From: Hoyosella rhizosphaerae
Lineage (GTDB): Bacteria; Actinomycetota; Actinomycetes; Mycobacteriales; Mycobacteriaceae
Assembly: GCF_014643175.1 (NCBI RefSeq)
Contig: NZ_BMJH01000002.1
Location: forward strand, 558,001 to 622,000
Reading direction: 5' to 3'
DNA length: 64,000 bases
Shown here: positions 44,153 through 52,909 of the stretch, one piece after another
Numbering within the stretch: position 1 is the stretch's first letter
Layout: each line of letters starts with the position of its first letter
Notes under the pieces: model-generated
What the model saw: only the letters and a program-made list of their open reading frames with translations
Told to the model about the DNA's origin: nothing
Database searches by the model: none
Made by a program: the position numbers and the translations under genes

Positions 44153-44898
44153 TCGACGTGGACGAACCCAACGGTCGGAGCGAAACCGCAGGTGATGGGG
44201 CCGTTCGGGCCCTGAAGTGTGACGCTGCCGTGGATTGTGGCCAGCACTCGTCCACTGCCGGTTCGTTCGATTGCGGTGTATGTTGCCGGTCCTTGCGGGT
44301 TGATTCCGGCGCTATTGTCGAGTTGCGCTGTGCCAGACCGACCGGTGTCGATGTTGAACCATGACACTGCTAGTGCATCGTGTGGCTTGTGGTCTGTGGC
44401 GCCGCCGGTGCCGAGTGCGGTGAACACGAACGCTGCTTCTCGCTTACGTGGTCCCGGTACTGGGATCGCTGCTGGGCCGGAAACAGCGAGCGCTGTTGCG
44501 ATGGAACTTTGTCCGGGACCAATGCAATCAAACCCAATGGTGGGGTAGAGGAACTGCGAGATTGGCGGGCCGTCCGTAGGAAGTGGCGGTCCACCAGGGG
44601 CGGTCGGTTCCGCGACGCTGATGAACGAAACAATTCGTTCGGCGCCATCGCGTACCTCGTTCGGAACTCCTGGCTGCATGAGCAGTCCGGTGAGCGTAGT
44701 GATGAGTTCATCATGCGCAGCATCGGGGGAGGCAGCACTGGTGACCGCTGAGCCGATGATCGCGGGAATGATCTCCATTGCGGTGGTGTCAATTGGCGGC
44801 GCAGTCTGTGTGGATCCAATCCCAGGTGCCGCTACCACAGCGGCAACGGTGATCGTCAGCGCCGCGAGTGCGTTACGCGGTGTGCGGGTGTGGGGCAC
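44149..44898 (-). CDS. Secreted protein of unknown function (Rv1157c-like position)
   Basis: 249 residues. A signal peptide of about 30 residues (NALAALTITVAAVVAAPGIG, then cleavage near GSTQTA) precedes a Pro/Thr-rich region and a compact domain with a Cys pair (GFDCIGPGQSS and PITCGFAP) that may form a disulfide. Corynebacteriales-specific secreted proteins of this kind occupy the Rv1157c place near pimE. Not lipidated. Function unknown. Confidence 0.8.
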   Translation of the reverse strand: MPHTRTPRNALAALTITVAAVVAAPGIGSTQTAPPIDTTAMEIIPAIIGSAVTSAASPDAAHDELITTLTGLLMQPGVPNEVRDGAERIVSFISVAEPTAPGGPPLPTDGPPISQFLYPTIGFDCIGPGQSSIATALAVSGPAAIPVPGPRKREAAFVFTALGTGGATDHKPHDALAVSWFNIDTGRSGTAQLDNSAGINPQGPATYTAIERTGSGRVLATIHGSVTLQGPNGPITCGFAPTVGFVHVE

Positions 44899-45206
44899 TG
44901 TGGTTCCGTCCTTGTCTCCGTCGCGACCTACACAAAGTAGGCCGTTATTCCAGCGGCGTACGCGCTGCCGGAGGTTGAATTGCCGTTACATCTCGCTGCC
45001 GTTCTTACCGACAGAGCGTCTGCGTGATTGTGCGACTTGGCGGTGTTTGGCCAAGCCGCTAGTTGTTCATATTCACAGGACGCTAGGTTCTTGTGGTTGG
45101 GTTTTCTTAAGCGTTACCAACTCTTGGCTGTAGTTCAGCCGAATAAATACTGATTCGCAACATGGATACCAATGTGGTTGTTGTTCTGGGTGATCCGACT
45201 ACGTTG
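44899..45206. other. 308-bp intergenic stretch, no gene recognised
   Basis: Between the divergently placed secreted protein start and the pterin dehydratase stop. Small stems are present (CCTAC/GTAGG at 44927-44941; GGCTG/CAGCC near 45125), none followed by a T run in the needed direction. No supported ORF. Confidence 0.5.
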
Positions 45207-45506
45207 TCACGATGGTTGGTGCTTGCTAATTACGTCTTCAATTGCTTGCGCAAGGTTGACGTCGAGTTGCGTAATGCCACCCTTCGAGTGCGTGGTGCAG
45301 CGAAAATGGACAGTGCGCCAACGAATGTCGATGTCGGGGTGATGATTGGCCTCTTCGGCCAGCGTGGCAATGTCGTTGATGGCGGCGAGTCCGGTGAGAA
45401 ACGTGGGAAATGTGGCGGCCCTGACGAGTGTGTCACCCTCTCGTTCCCACTGTGGTTGCATCTCTAGTGCGGCAGCGATTTCCGAGTTATTCAGCAGTTC
45501 TGACAT
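45207..45506 (-). CDS. 4a-hydroxytetrahydrobiopterin dehydratase (pterin carbinolamine dehydratase)
   Basis: 99 residues. The active-site block EEANHHPDIDIRW near residue 50 with two His, and the ending TQLDVNLAQAIEDVI, define the PCD/DCoH family. It recycles a carbinolamine of biopterin; many bacteria, including this lineage, lack an aromatic amino acid hydroxylase, so a role in molybdopterin or other pterin metabolism is possible. The same gene (Rv1159A) follows pimE in M. tuberculosis. Confidence 0.92.
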   Translation of the reverse strand: MSELLNNSEIAAALEMQPQWEREGDTLVRAATFPTFLTGLAAINDIATLAEEANHHPDIDIRWRTVHFRCTTHSKGGITQLDVNLAQAIEDVISKHQPS

Positions 45507-45654
45507 TTCTTAAGTGTGACATTTGCCACGTGCGACGGAAGCATCATTTCCCATTGTGGATCGAGTGCGTATATCTACCGAAATATGGCGATAGTGTTTG
45601 GCACAAGAAGGTGCCACAGCCTGTTGCGCCTCGGCTTGAAATTAGGAGTGTGTC

Positions 45655-46704
45655 TTGGTTAGACCTCAGCGAATTGTCAGAACAGGTGTTGCGCTAGCCG
45701 TGTTGGCGCCCATGGTTGCCGGGTGTTCGTTGCTAGGTACCGATGCTGATGGTGAAGCGGACACCGTAGTTCTGTTGACCCATGATTCCTTTTCACTGCC
45801 GCAAGAGCTTTTTGACGCGTTTGAAGAATCGACAGGCATTCGCATTGATCATCGGGCACAGGGGGATGCGGGTTCGCTCACCACTAGCGTGGTTCTGACC
45901 AAAGACGATCCACTGGGTGACGTGGTGTTTGGCATCGACAATACGTTTGCCTCACGTGCAATTGACGCTAGTGTCTTTACTGATTTCGAGGCGGCGGTCG
46001 CGGTTCCTGAAGAGTTCCGTTACCCGGGCAGCGCAGCATTGACGCCTATTGATTACGGCGATGTGTGCATCAACATCGACACTCGCTTCTTCGCTGAGAA
46101 CGACATCGCGGAACCGGAAACACTCGATGACTTGCTTAGTGAGAATCACCGGGACCTCACGGTGGTGCAGAATCCTGCGACTTCATCGCCGGGACTCGCG
46201 TTCCTGCTAGCGACCGTTGAAACATTTGGTGACGGGTGGCAAGACTATTGGACGGCTCTCCGTGACAACGGTGTTCGTGTCGCCGATGGCTGGACCCAGG
46301 CTTACTACGGCGACTTCTCGGGAACAGACGGTGACGGAAACCGCCCCATTGTTGTCTCGTATGCTTCCTCCCCGCCCGCAGAAGCAGGTGAGGACGGTAC
46401 TCCACCGCCAACTCGGGCGCTCGATGCGACGTGTTTCCGGCAAATTGAGTACGCGGGGGTGCTGGCGGGCACCGAGAAACCGGCCGAAGCTGGCCAGGTG
46501 ATCGACTTCCTTCTTAGCCCGGAGGTCCAGGAGGCATTTCCCGACAATATGTATGTCTTCCCAGTAGTGGAAGGAACCCCACTTCCAGACGCATATGAGA
46601 AGTACGCACCCGCACCAGCGAACCCGATCACGATGTCGCCAGAGCGAATTGGTGACAACCGCGATCAGTGGATATCAGAGTGGCGCAGCCTAGTTCTCGG
46701 CTAG
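45655..46704 (+). CDS. thiB: Thiamine ABC transporter, substrate-binding lipoprotein
   Basis: 349 residues from TTG 45655, with AGGAG eight bases upstream. Lipoprotein signal ending VAGC (Cys near 24). Mature part: VVLLTHDSFSLPQELFDAFE then DPLGDVVFGIDNTFASRAID and PVVEGTPLPDAYEKYAPAP, close in pattern to actinobacterial ThiB. No thiamine-pyrophosphate riboswitch motif (CTGAGA, ACCTGA) is visible in the 148-bp upstream gap, so control is unclear. An iron(III) transporter is the main alternative. Confidence 0.85.
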   Translation: MVRPQRIVRTGVALAVLAPMVAGCSLLGTDADGEADTVVLLTHDSFSLPQELFDAFEESTGIRIDHRAQGDAGSLTTSVVLTKDDPLGDVVFGIDNTFASRAIDASVFTDFEAAVAVPEEFRYPGSAALTPIDYGDVCINIDTRFFAENDIAEPETLDDLLSENHRDLTVVQNPATSSPGLAFLLATVETFGDGWQDYWTALRDNGVRVADGWTQAYYGDFSGTDGDGNRPIVVSYASSPPAEAGEDGTPPPTRALDATCFRQIEYAGVLAGTEKPAEAGQVIDFLLSPEVQEAFPDNMYVFPVVEGTPLPDAYEKYAPAPANPITMSPERIGDNRDQWISEWRSLVLG

Positions 46705-48341
46705 CTGAGGCTCCCGAGCAGCACCGTCGCATACCCGCGGCGGTGCTTGTCGGTGTGATACCAGCGCTTTTTCTCGTTGTGTTCTTTGCGTGGCCGGTGG
46801 TGGCGATCATGCACCGAGGTTTCGTGGACACAACTGGTGCGTTCGACCCGGGCGGCACCCTTGCGATACTCATGCAGCCATCGGTGTGGTCCATTGCAGC
46901 CTTTACTGTGGGGCAGGCTGCCGCGTCGACGGTGTTGACGCTTGCTGTGGGGTTGCCTATCGCTTGGATGCTGGCGCGCGTTGATATTCCAGGCCGAACA
47001 TTGCTGCGGGTGTTGGTGACTGTTCCGTTTGTGCTGCCCACAGTGGTCGTGGGCATTACCTTTCGGGCGTTGTTCGCCCAGGATGGTCCACTTGGCTTTT
47101 TGGGTCTTGACGGAACGGTGTGGGCAATTCTGATCGCCCACGTGTTCTTTAATGTTGCGGTGGTGGCGCGCACTGTCGGCTCTGTGTGGGCTCACCTGGA
47201 TCCGCGTGCTGAACTTGCGGCCCGCACTCTGGGAGCTTCGCCGTTGCGGGCGTGGTGGACGGTGACGGTTCCTGCTTTGCGGCCCGCGATCACTTCTGCC
47301 GCTGCGGTTGTCTTTCTGTTTTGTGCCACAAGTTTTGGCGTTGTCCTCGTGCTTGGCGGTTCTCGATACCGGACCCTGGAAACGGAGATTTACCTTCAGA
47401 CTGTTCAGGTTTTTGATCTCCGGACAGCGGCAGCTTTGTCGCTTTTGCAGATGGCCACGATTGCGGTGGCGATTGCCGTGGCGACGCTGTCAAGGCCTGG
47501 GCGGAAGCAATCGATGTCGTTGCGGCCAATGACGGCGACGAGCCGCAAACCGCAGGGCACCCAGTGGTGTGGGGTGGCCGCGGTGCTGGCACTTATTGGT
47601 GTCGTCCTTGTCTTGCCGCCGGTGCTACTGATCATTCGTTCGCTGAGACGGCGCGGTGAATGGAGCCTTGAGGGCTACCGATTGCTGTTTTCGGCGCGGG
47701 CTGGGACTAATGGGTTCGAAGCGGCTGCGCTGTCGATTCGGACCGCCACCGATGCCGCCATCCTGGCACTAACTATGGGTGTGCTCGCGGCGATCGCTGT
47801 GAGTCGTCTGCAAGGCCGATACGCCTGGATTGCAGATGGGGCGATCCTGCTGCCGCTCGGGATCAGTGCTGTCACAGTGGGTTTCGGTATCCTTATTACT
47901 TTGGGACACCTTCCAGGAGACCTCCGACGGTCTGCGCTCATTGTTCCCATCGCGCAAGCCTTGATTGCCACACCGCTCGTCGTTCGTGTGGTTCTGCCTG
48001 CCTTGCGGTCCGTTGGCGAACACTTACGTGACAGTGCGGCGATTTTGGGGGCATCACCTGCTCGAGTGTGGTGGAGCGTCGACTTTCCTTTGGTTGCCAG
48101 GTCAATTGCTGCGGCTGCAGGGTTCGCCTTTGTCATTGCATTGGGTGAGTTTGGGGCAACGTCGTTTCTTGCGCGCGCCAGTGAGCCCACCTTGCCCGTG
48201 TTGATAGGGCGACTCATCGCACGACCAGGCGTAGACAATGTATCCATGGCTCTGTCAGGTGCGGTGGTGTTGTTGGCGCTGACTGCGGCAGTGATTGCGA
48301 TAGTCGAAGTCGCTCGAATCCGCGATATAGGGGAGTTCTGA
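46668..48341 (+). CDS. thiP: Thiamine ABC transporter, permease (two fused halves)
   Basis: About 557 residues; start GTG 46668 or 46680, both overlapping the end of thiB. Twelve membrane segments in two homologous halves, each with an EAA loop: ELAARTLGASPLRAWWTVTV near 182 and DSAAILGASPARVWWSVDFP near 457. ThiP- and FbpB-type permeases share this layout. Coupled to thiB upstream and thiQ one base downstream. Confidence 0.9.
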   Translation: MDIRVAQPSSRLAEAPEQHRRIPAAVLVGVIPALFLVVFFAWPVVAIMHRGFVDTTGAFDPGGTLAILMQPSVWSIAAFTVGQAAASTVLTLAVGLPIAWMLARVDIPGRTLLRVLVTVPFVLPTVVVGITFRALFAQDGPLGFLGLDGTVWAILIAHVFFNVAVVARTVGSVWAHLDPRAELAARTLGASPLRAWWTVTVPALRPAITSAAAVVFLFCATSFGVVLVLGGSRYRTLETEIYLQTVQVFDLRTAAALSLLQMATIAVAIAVATLSRPGRKQSMSLRPMTATSRKPQGTQWCGVAAVLALIGVVLVLPPVLLIIRSLRRRGEWSLEGYRLLFSARAGTNGFEAAALSIRTATDAAILALTMGVLAAIAVSRLQGRYAWIADGAILLPLGISAVTVGFGILITLGHLPGDLRRSALIVPIAQALIATPLVVRVVLPALRSVGEHLRDSAAILGASPARVWWSVDFPLVARSIAAAAGFAFVIALGEFGATSFLARASEPTLPVLIGRLIARPGVDNVSMALSGAVVLLALTAAVIAIVEVARIRDIGEF

Positions 48342-48342
48342 G

Positions 48343-49473
48343 ATGCTCACAGTCCAATCGATGAGTGTTCGTTACGGCGATTTCACCGCGGTCGACAATG
48401 TCAGCGTCACCATTGATCGCGGGGGGCACATTCTTGCGTTACTGGGGCCGTCGGGTTCTGGGAAGTCGACTGTATTGCGCGGAATCGCTGGGCTCGAACC
48501 ACTCACTTCGGGGACAGTCAGTTTCGATGGGGAAGACATCACGAACGTGCCGGTCCATAAGCGCAACATTGGGCTGGTGTTCCAAGATGGTCAGTTATTT
48601 CCCCATCGCACGGTCACCGGGAACATTGAGTATGGGCTCACCGTGGGTAGTGCTGCGCGCCGCGCGGTGGGTGACGGAGACACGCATCCCAAGCTGACAA
48701 AGGCGGAGCGCAGCGCACGTGTTGACGAACTTCTCGATCTTGTGGGGTTGGTCGGGTACGGCTCGCGACGTGTTGACCAACTGTCTGGCGGTGAAGCCCA
48801 GCGGGTGGCCTTGGCTCGTGCATTGGCGCCAAGGCCTCGTTTGCTGTTGCTCGATGAACCGCTCTCTGCGTTGGATCGGGGTCTGCGTGATCGTCTTGCC
48901 ATTGACGTTCGCCATATCGTTGCGGAGTCACACACTCCAACATTGGTGGTTACCCATGACCATTCTGAGGCAGCATTCTTGGCAGACGAGATTGCCGTCA
49001 TTATTGACGGCACAATCCGGCAAGTGTCCCCGCCTCGATTGTTGTGGCGAAACCCCGCTGACACCGTGGTCGCGAAATTTCTGGGCTTCGAATCGTTTTT
49101 GGATGCGCACATTCGACATGGTGTTGCACGGTGTGCGTTGGGTGCCGTTGGCGTTGATGGACCTGATGGGGATGCGGTTCTTGCGCTCGGACAGCATTCA
49201 CTCGTCGTCGCGCCACATGGTCCTGTTGAGGCAACTGTGGTGTCAGTTGTGGTGCTGCCGGATGGTCTCCGGATGCGCGTCATGATTGATGGCGTGGGGG
49301 AGTGCGGTGCTGCAGGGACGTTGTACGACGATGTTGTTGTTGGCCAGTCGATACGGTTGGGTCTCGACGGTCGACGCACAGGAGTGATAGTGCCTCCGAA
49401 CAGCGGTTCGCCAAGCAATCGCTCCCACGTGCAAGGGACGCGGGCACGAGTTGGCGGCGGTGCGGATGACTGA
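48343..49473 (+). CDS. thiQ: Thiamine ABC transporter, ATP-binding protein, extended
   Basis: 376 residues. Walker A LLGPSGSGKSTVLRGI near 34, Q-loop VFQDGQLFPHRTV, signature DQLSGGEAQRVALARALAPR near 145, Walker B LLLLDEPLSALDR and H-loop VVTHDHSEAAFLADEIAV. E. coli ThiQ ends near residue 230; here about 130 extra residues follow, probably a TOBE-like beta domain. An insertion rich in charged residues (GDGDTHPKLTKAERSARVDE) lies between Q-loop and signature. Overlaps mutT2 by 8 bp. Confidence 0.88.
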   Translation: MLTVQSMSVRYGDFTAVDNVSVTIDRGGHILALLGPSGSGKSTVLRGIAGLEPLTSGTVSFDGEDITNVPVHKRNIGLVFQDGQLFPHRTVTGNIEYGLTVGSAARRAVGDGDTHPKLTKAERSARVDELLDLVGLVGYGSRRVDQLSGGEAQRVALARALAPRPRLLLLDEPLSALDRGLRDRLAIDVRHIVAESHTPTLVVTHDHSEAAFLADEIAVIIDGTIRQVSPPRLLWRNPADTVVAKFLGFESFLDAHIRHGVARCALGAVGVDGPDGDAVLALGQHSLVVAPHGPVEATVVSVVVLPDGLRMRVMIDGVGECGAAGTLYDDVVVGQSIRLGLDGRRTGVIVPPNSGSPSNRSHVQGTRARVGGGADD

Positions 49474-49876
49474 GCGGCGCGAGGTCGCAGCGGCGGCGTT
49501 AACTCAAAATGGGCGGCTACTGATCGCGCAGCGCACCTACCCGCCTGAGTTGGCAGGTTTGTGGGAACTTCCAGGTGGAAAGGTTGACGAGGGGGAGACA
49601 CCGGAAACGGCACTCAGTCGGGAACTCGAAGAGGAACTTGGCATTCTGTGTTCCGTTGGGTCACGACTCGGCTCAGAGGTGCTGCTTGATCACCGATACG
49701 TACTCCGCGCATACCGAGTCGTCCTACTTGATGGGTGCCCGGCAGCGCACGAGCACAGTGCGATTCGGTGGATCGAGCTTGATGAACTCGACGCGATTGA
49801 CTGGGTAGCGCACGATCGAGAATGGTTGCCTGATCTCGCCGAACTGCTGAGAGAAGAACTGACTCGAAGCGAGTAG
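49466..49876 (+). CDS. mutT2: 8-oxo-dGTP diphosphatase, MutT2-like Nudix hydrolase
   Basis: 136 residues from ATG 49466 inside the end of thiQ. Perfect Nudix box from GGKVDEGETPETALSREL to EEELGI (residues ~37-60), WELPGG before it and IRWIELDELDAIDWVAHDRE near the end. Removes oxidised or methylated nucleotides (8-oxo-dGTP, 5-methyl-dCTP) before incorporation. In M. tuberculosis mutT2 (Rv1160) also follows the pterin dehydratase; here the thiamine operon has been inserted between them. Confidence 0.93.
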   Translation: MTERREVAAAALTQNGRLLIAQRTYPPELAGLWELPGGKVDEGETPETALSRELEEELGILCSVGSRLGSEVLLDHRYVLRAYRVVLLDGCPAAHEHSAIRWIELDELDAIDWVAHDREWLPDLAELLREELTRSE

Positions 49877-49878
49877 GT

Positions 49879-50172
49879 TTACTTCTTTTTCTTTCCTGGG
49901 CGCGGAATGCGGTCTGTGATGATTGCGGCGCCTTTGCTGGCCGCGTTTGTGCTGATGTCGGTGATGCCCTTGATGATTTTTCCAGTTCCGTCGGCGACTT
50001 TTCCTTGCAGAATGTCACCTGATCCGTCGACGATCTCACCTGACTTATCAAGTGATGTCATGGCTATATCTCGAGCCTGGTCGATGACGCTGGGGCGCTT
50101 CTTCTCACCCTCGGGCTGGTTTTCGCCAGTGTCCTGAGCCTGGTCCTTGTTGTCGTCCTCTGGTGTTGTCAT
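49879..50172 (-). CDS. Small hydrophilic hypothetical protein, Lys-rich C-terminus
   Basis: 97 residues. Acidic, disordered N-terminal third (EDDNKDQAQDTGENQPEGEK), a central helix region with weakly repeated SGEIVDGSGDILQGKVADGT, and a basic end PRPGKKKK. No membrane segment. Found 2 bp from the convergent mutT2 stop. The ATG at 50172 lacks an obvious ribosome site. Family unknown. Confidence 0.7.
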   Translation of the reverse strand: MTTPEDDNKDQAQDTGENQPEGEKKRPSVIDQARDIAMTSLDKSGEIVDGSGDILQGKVADGTGKIIKGITDISTNAASKGAAIITDRIPRPGKKKK

Positions 50173-50322
50173 GGTGCCGTCCTGTTCATAGGGCTCCGCT
50201 GCCGGTGTTTGGTCGCTGCCGGGGGCGCGGTGCCTGCAGTGGAGTGATGCGGTGAGGTTGTGAGAGCTTCCTCACACCATGCTAGGCGGATCGGCTGGTT
50301 GTTGAGAAGACCGTGGACGTGA

Positions 50323-50499
50323 TTAGGCGGCGCGAACTCGCTTGAGTTGCTTTTTCAGGTCCCCACCTTTGACTCCCGCAGCTTCTAGCTTTTTCATTTT
50401 GGCAATGACATAGGGACAGCGCAGGCAGCGGTTCTTGCTGCGACAACACTTCTTTTTCGGCTTAAGTTGGCTGACCTTCGCCGCTTTGACTTTGCCCAT
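50323..50499 (-). CDS. 58-residue Cys-rich, Lys-rich small protein
   Basis: ATG 50499 to TAA 50323, with CGGAGATAG upstream. The product is strongly basic and carries KKKCCRSKNRCLRCPYVIAK near residues 15-34: four cysteines as CC-x5-C-x2-C, likely a zinc or iron site. Similar small CC...CxxCP proteins occur across actinobacteria, as I recall them, without known function. An IdeR/DtxR-like box at 50542-50560 overlaps its promoter region, suggesting iron-dependent repression (inference). It lies ahead of and divergent from typA. Confidence 0.78.
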   Translation of the reverse strand: MGKVKAAKVSQLKPKKKCCRSKNRCLRCPYVIAKMKKLEAAGVKGGDLKKQLKRVRAA

Positions 50500-50541
50500 C
50501 GTTTCACTATCTCCGCCGCGTCGGGTGGTGCGAACTCGTAT

Positions 50542-50560
50542 ATAAGAAAGCCTAACCTAC
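50542..50560 (-). promoter_or_regulatory. IdeR/DtxR-like iron box
   Basis: On the minus strand GTAGGTTAGGCTTTCTTAT matches 14 of 19 positions of the consensus TTAGGTTAGGCTAACCTAA; the left half is nearly perfect. It is 43 bp before the Cys-rich gene's ATG, and a TATATA/TATACG -10 candidate follows at once, so binding would block the promoter. Confidence 0.55.
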
Positions 50561-50791
50561 TTAAGCAAGCATGCCCTAACTGATCTTGTTTGGGTTTCCG
50601 ATTGAGTCGGAACCGCTCCAAGCGGGTATCGTAAAGACTGATTTGTTATTGATGTGAGATCCTGCCACGTTCCGAACGCGGGCTTGGCGGGGTTTCCTCA
50701 TGCCTTCGAATGTGGAATCCATCGCGAACACTCAACGTGTCCAGCTAGGTATCTCCACAATTTCGGAGTCACCACCATTACAGGAGCTTGT

Positions 50792-52708
50792 GTGTCGTCC
50801 ACCGCTGCGGGTTACCGCAACCCGGCCTTTCGAAACATCGCGATCGTCGCCCACGTTGACCACGGGAAAACCACTCTCGTTGACGCGATGTTGCGCCAGT
50901 CAGGTGCGTTCGCTGAACGTGCGGAACTCATCGAGCGTGTCATGGATTCAGGTGACCTAGAGCGCGAAAAAGGCATCACGATCCTCGCGAAGAACACGGC
51001 TGTTCGTCGCACCAACCCAGATGGCAGTCAAGTCATCATCAACGTGATCGATACGCCAGGTCACGCGGACTTCGGTGGCGAAGTTGAGCGCGGATTGTCC
51101 ATGGTTGACGCCGTAGTGCTCCTCGTTGACGCTAGTGAAGGCCCTCTGCCGCAGACCCGTTTCGTGCTTCGTAAAGCACTCGAATCCAGCTTGCCGGTCA
51201 TTCTCGCGGTCAACAAGACTGATCGCCCAGATGCTCGCATCGCTGAAGTTGTCGACGAGGTGCACGACCTCCTGCTCGACCTAGCAAGCGACCTCGAAGA
51301 TGCTGACGCATCTGCCGCCGCAGAACACGCGCTAGAGATGCCCGTCATCTATGCCTGTGCACGAGCCGGCAAAGCGAGCCTGACAGCCCCCGCTGATGGT
51401 GAAGAGCCAGACTCACCAGATATTCAGCCACTTTTCGACCTCCTGCTTGAGCACGTACCAGCGCCACAGGCCGATCCTGAAGCACCACTGCAGGCCCACG
51501 TCACCAACCTTGACGCATCCTCGTTCCTTGGACGTATCGCCCTCGTCCGCATTCACAACGGGAAGCTTCGCAAGGGACAAACGGTCGCGTGGATGCGCGG
51601 GGACGGCGAAGTAAAGAGCGTTCGCCTCTCCGAACTCATGCGCACAGAAGGTGTTACTCGTGTTCCTGCAGAGGAAGCCGTCGCCGGTGACATCGTCGCT
51701 GTCGCAGGTATCGAAGACATCATGATCGGTGACACACTGGCCGACCCAGCCAACCCTGTTGCGCTTCCTCGCATCACAGTTGACGAACCCGCGATCTCCG
51801 TCACGATGGGCACAAACAACTCGCCCCTCGCGGGTCGCAACGGCGGCACAAAAGTCACCGCACGTCTTCTCAAGGCTCGCCTCGATCAAGAACTGATCGG
51901 CAATGTTTCGCTTCGCGTTTTGCCCACCGAACGTCCAGATACCTGGGAAGTGCAGGGGCGCGGGGAATTGGCCCTAGCAATCTTGGTGGAACAGATGCGT
52001 CGCGAGGGCTTCGAATTGACTGTGGGTAAGCCACAGGTGGTTACCCGGGTCATCGACGGCAAATTGCACGAGCCATTCGAATGGATGCAAATCGACGTAC
52101 CTGAGGAATACCTCGGTGCCGTCACTCAGGTCATGGCTGCCCGCAAGGGACGCATGGAAAAAATGGTGAACCACGGCCAAGGCTGGGTGCGCATGGAGTT
52201 CGTCGTGCCAGCACGCGGGCTTATCGGTTTCCGCACAACCTTCTTGAGCGAAACTCGCGGAACCGGCATCGCCAACAGCCACTCGCACGGCTACGAGCCA
52301 TGGGCGGGAGAAATCCGCAGCCGCCACACAGGTTCACTGGTCGCAGACCGGGCAGGTGCGATCACCAACTTCGCGCTTCTCACGTTGCAAGACCGCGGTA
52401 ACTTCTTTGTTGAGCCGGGCGATGCTTGCTACGAGGGCATGGTCGTTGGGGAGAACCCGCGCGCCGAGGACCTTGACGTCAACATCACCAAGGAAAAGAA
52501 GCTCACCAACATGCGGTCGTCGACAGGCGATGAGCTTGAGCGGTTGCAGCGCGCTACTCGCCTCGACCTCGAAGGTGCTCTTGAGTTCTGTGGCAGCGAC
52601 GAGTGCGTTGAGGTCGGGCCGGACATCGTGCGCGTCCGCAAGATCATCCTTGATGCCACCACTCGTCAGCGCGAGCGGTCACGCGCGAAGATCCGCGACA
52701 ACGCATAA
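50792..52708 (+). CDS. typA: Translational GTPase TypA/BipA
   Basis: 638 residues from GTG 50792, with GGAG five bases upstream; frames from 50654 lack this. G1 [16 protein letters not shown] near 18, switch region [15 protein letters not shown]3 [21 protein letters not shown]4 NKTDRPDAR. Then EF-G-like domains II, III, V and the BipA-specific C-terminal domain with [17 protein letters not shown]. Acts on ribosomes, in assembly and stress. Same place as Rv1165, followed by lpqW and mshB. Confidence 0.97.
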   Translation: MSSTAAGYRNPAFRNIAIVAHVDHGKTTLVDAMLRQSGAFAERAELIERVMDSGDLEREKGITILAKNTAVRRTNPDGSQVIINVIDTPGHADFGGEVERGLSMVDAVVLLVDASEGPLPQTRFVLRKALESSLPVILAVNKTDRPDARIAEVVDEVHDLLLDLASDLEDADASAAAEHALEMPVIYACARAGKASLTAPADGEEPDSPDIQPLFDLLLEHVPAPQADPEAPLQAHVTNLDASSFLGRIALVRIHNGKLRKGQTVAWMRGDGEVKSVRLSELMRTEGVTRVPAEEAVAGDIVAVAGIEDIMIGDTLADPANPVALPRITVDEPAISVTMGTNNSPLAGRNGGTKVTARLLKARLDQELIGNVSLRVLPTERPDTWEVQGRGELALAILVEQMRREGFELTVGKPQVVTRVIDGKLHEPFEWMQIDVPEEYLGAVTQVMAARKGRMEKMVNHGQGWVRMEFVVPARGLIGFRTTFLSETRGTGIANSHSHGYEPWAGEIRSRHTGSLVADRAGAITNFALLTLQDRGNFFVEPGDACYEGMVVGENPRAEDLDVNITKEKKLTNMRSSTGDELERLQRATRLDLEGALEFCGSDECVEVGPDIVRVRKIILDATTRQRERSRAKIRDNA

Positions 52709-52725
52709 CCGCAGGGTCGGATAGG

Positions 52726-52748
52726 CGCAGGGTCGCTCTGGCCCTGCG
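52726..52748 (+). terminator. Hairpin after typA
   Basis: 7-bp arms CGCAGGG (52726-52732) and CCCTGCG (52742-52748), 17 bp past the typA stop; no T run, so weak as a terminator. Confidence 0.5.
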
Positions 52749-52909
52749 TCGCGTCGGCACTGGGTGACAGCGACAGCTTGCGACACGGTGGTGCAATTGA
52801 TGCCAAAGTTAGTTCCGAATCCCGATTTGTGGACGAGGGCATGGCACGATGGCAGTAGGCGCGGGGTTCAGCGAACCCAGCAGTGACTTTTCAGGTGTGG
52901 GAGGAAGCG

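Noticed and set aside
45162-45467. 101-codon + strand ORF
   Set aside because: Antisense to the pterin dehydratase gene, which has an unmistakable family motif.
45507-45654. TPP riboswitch ahead of thiB
   Set aside because: No CTGAGA or ACCTGA core found by reading; a covariance search would be decisive.
50654-50791. N-terminal extension of typA
   Set aside because: No family similarity; GGAG before GTG 50792 fits the usual BipA start.
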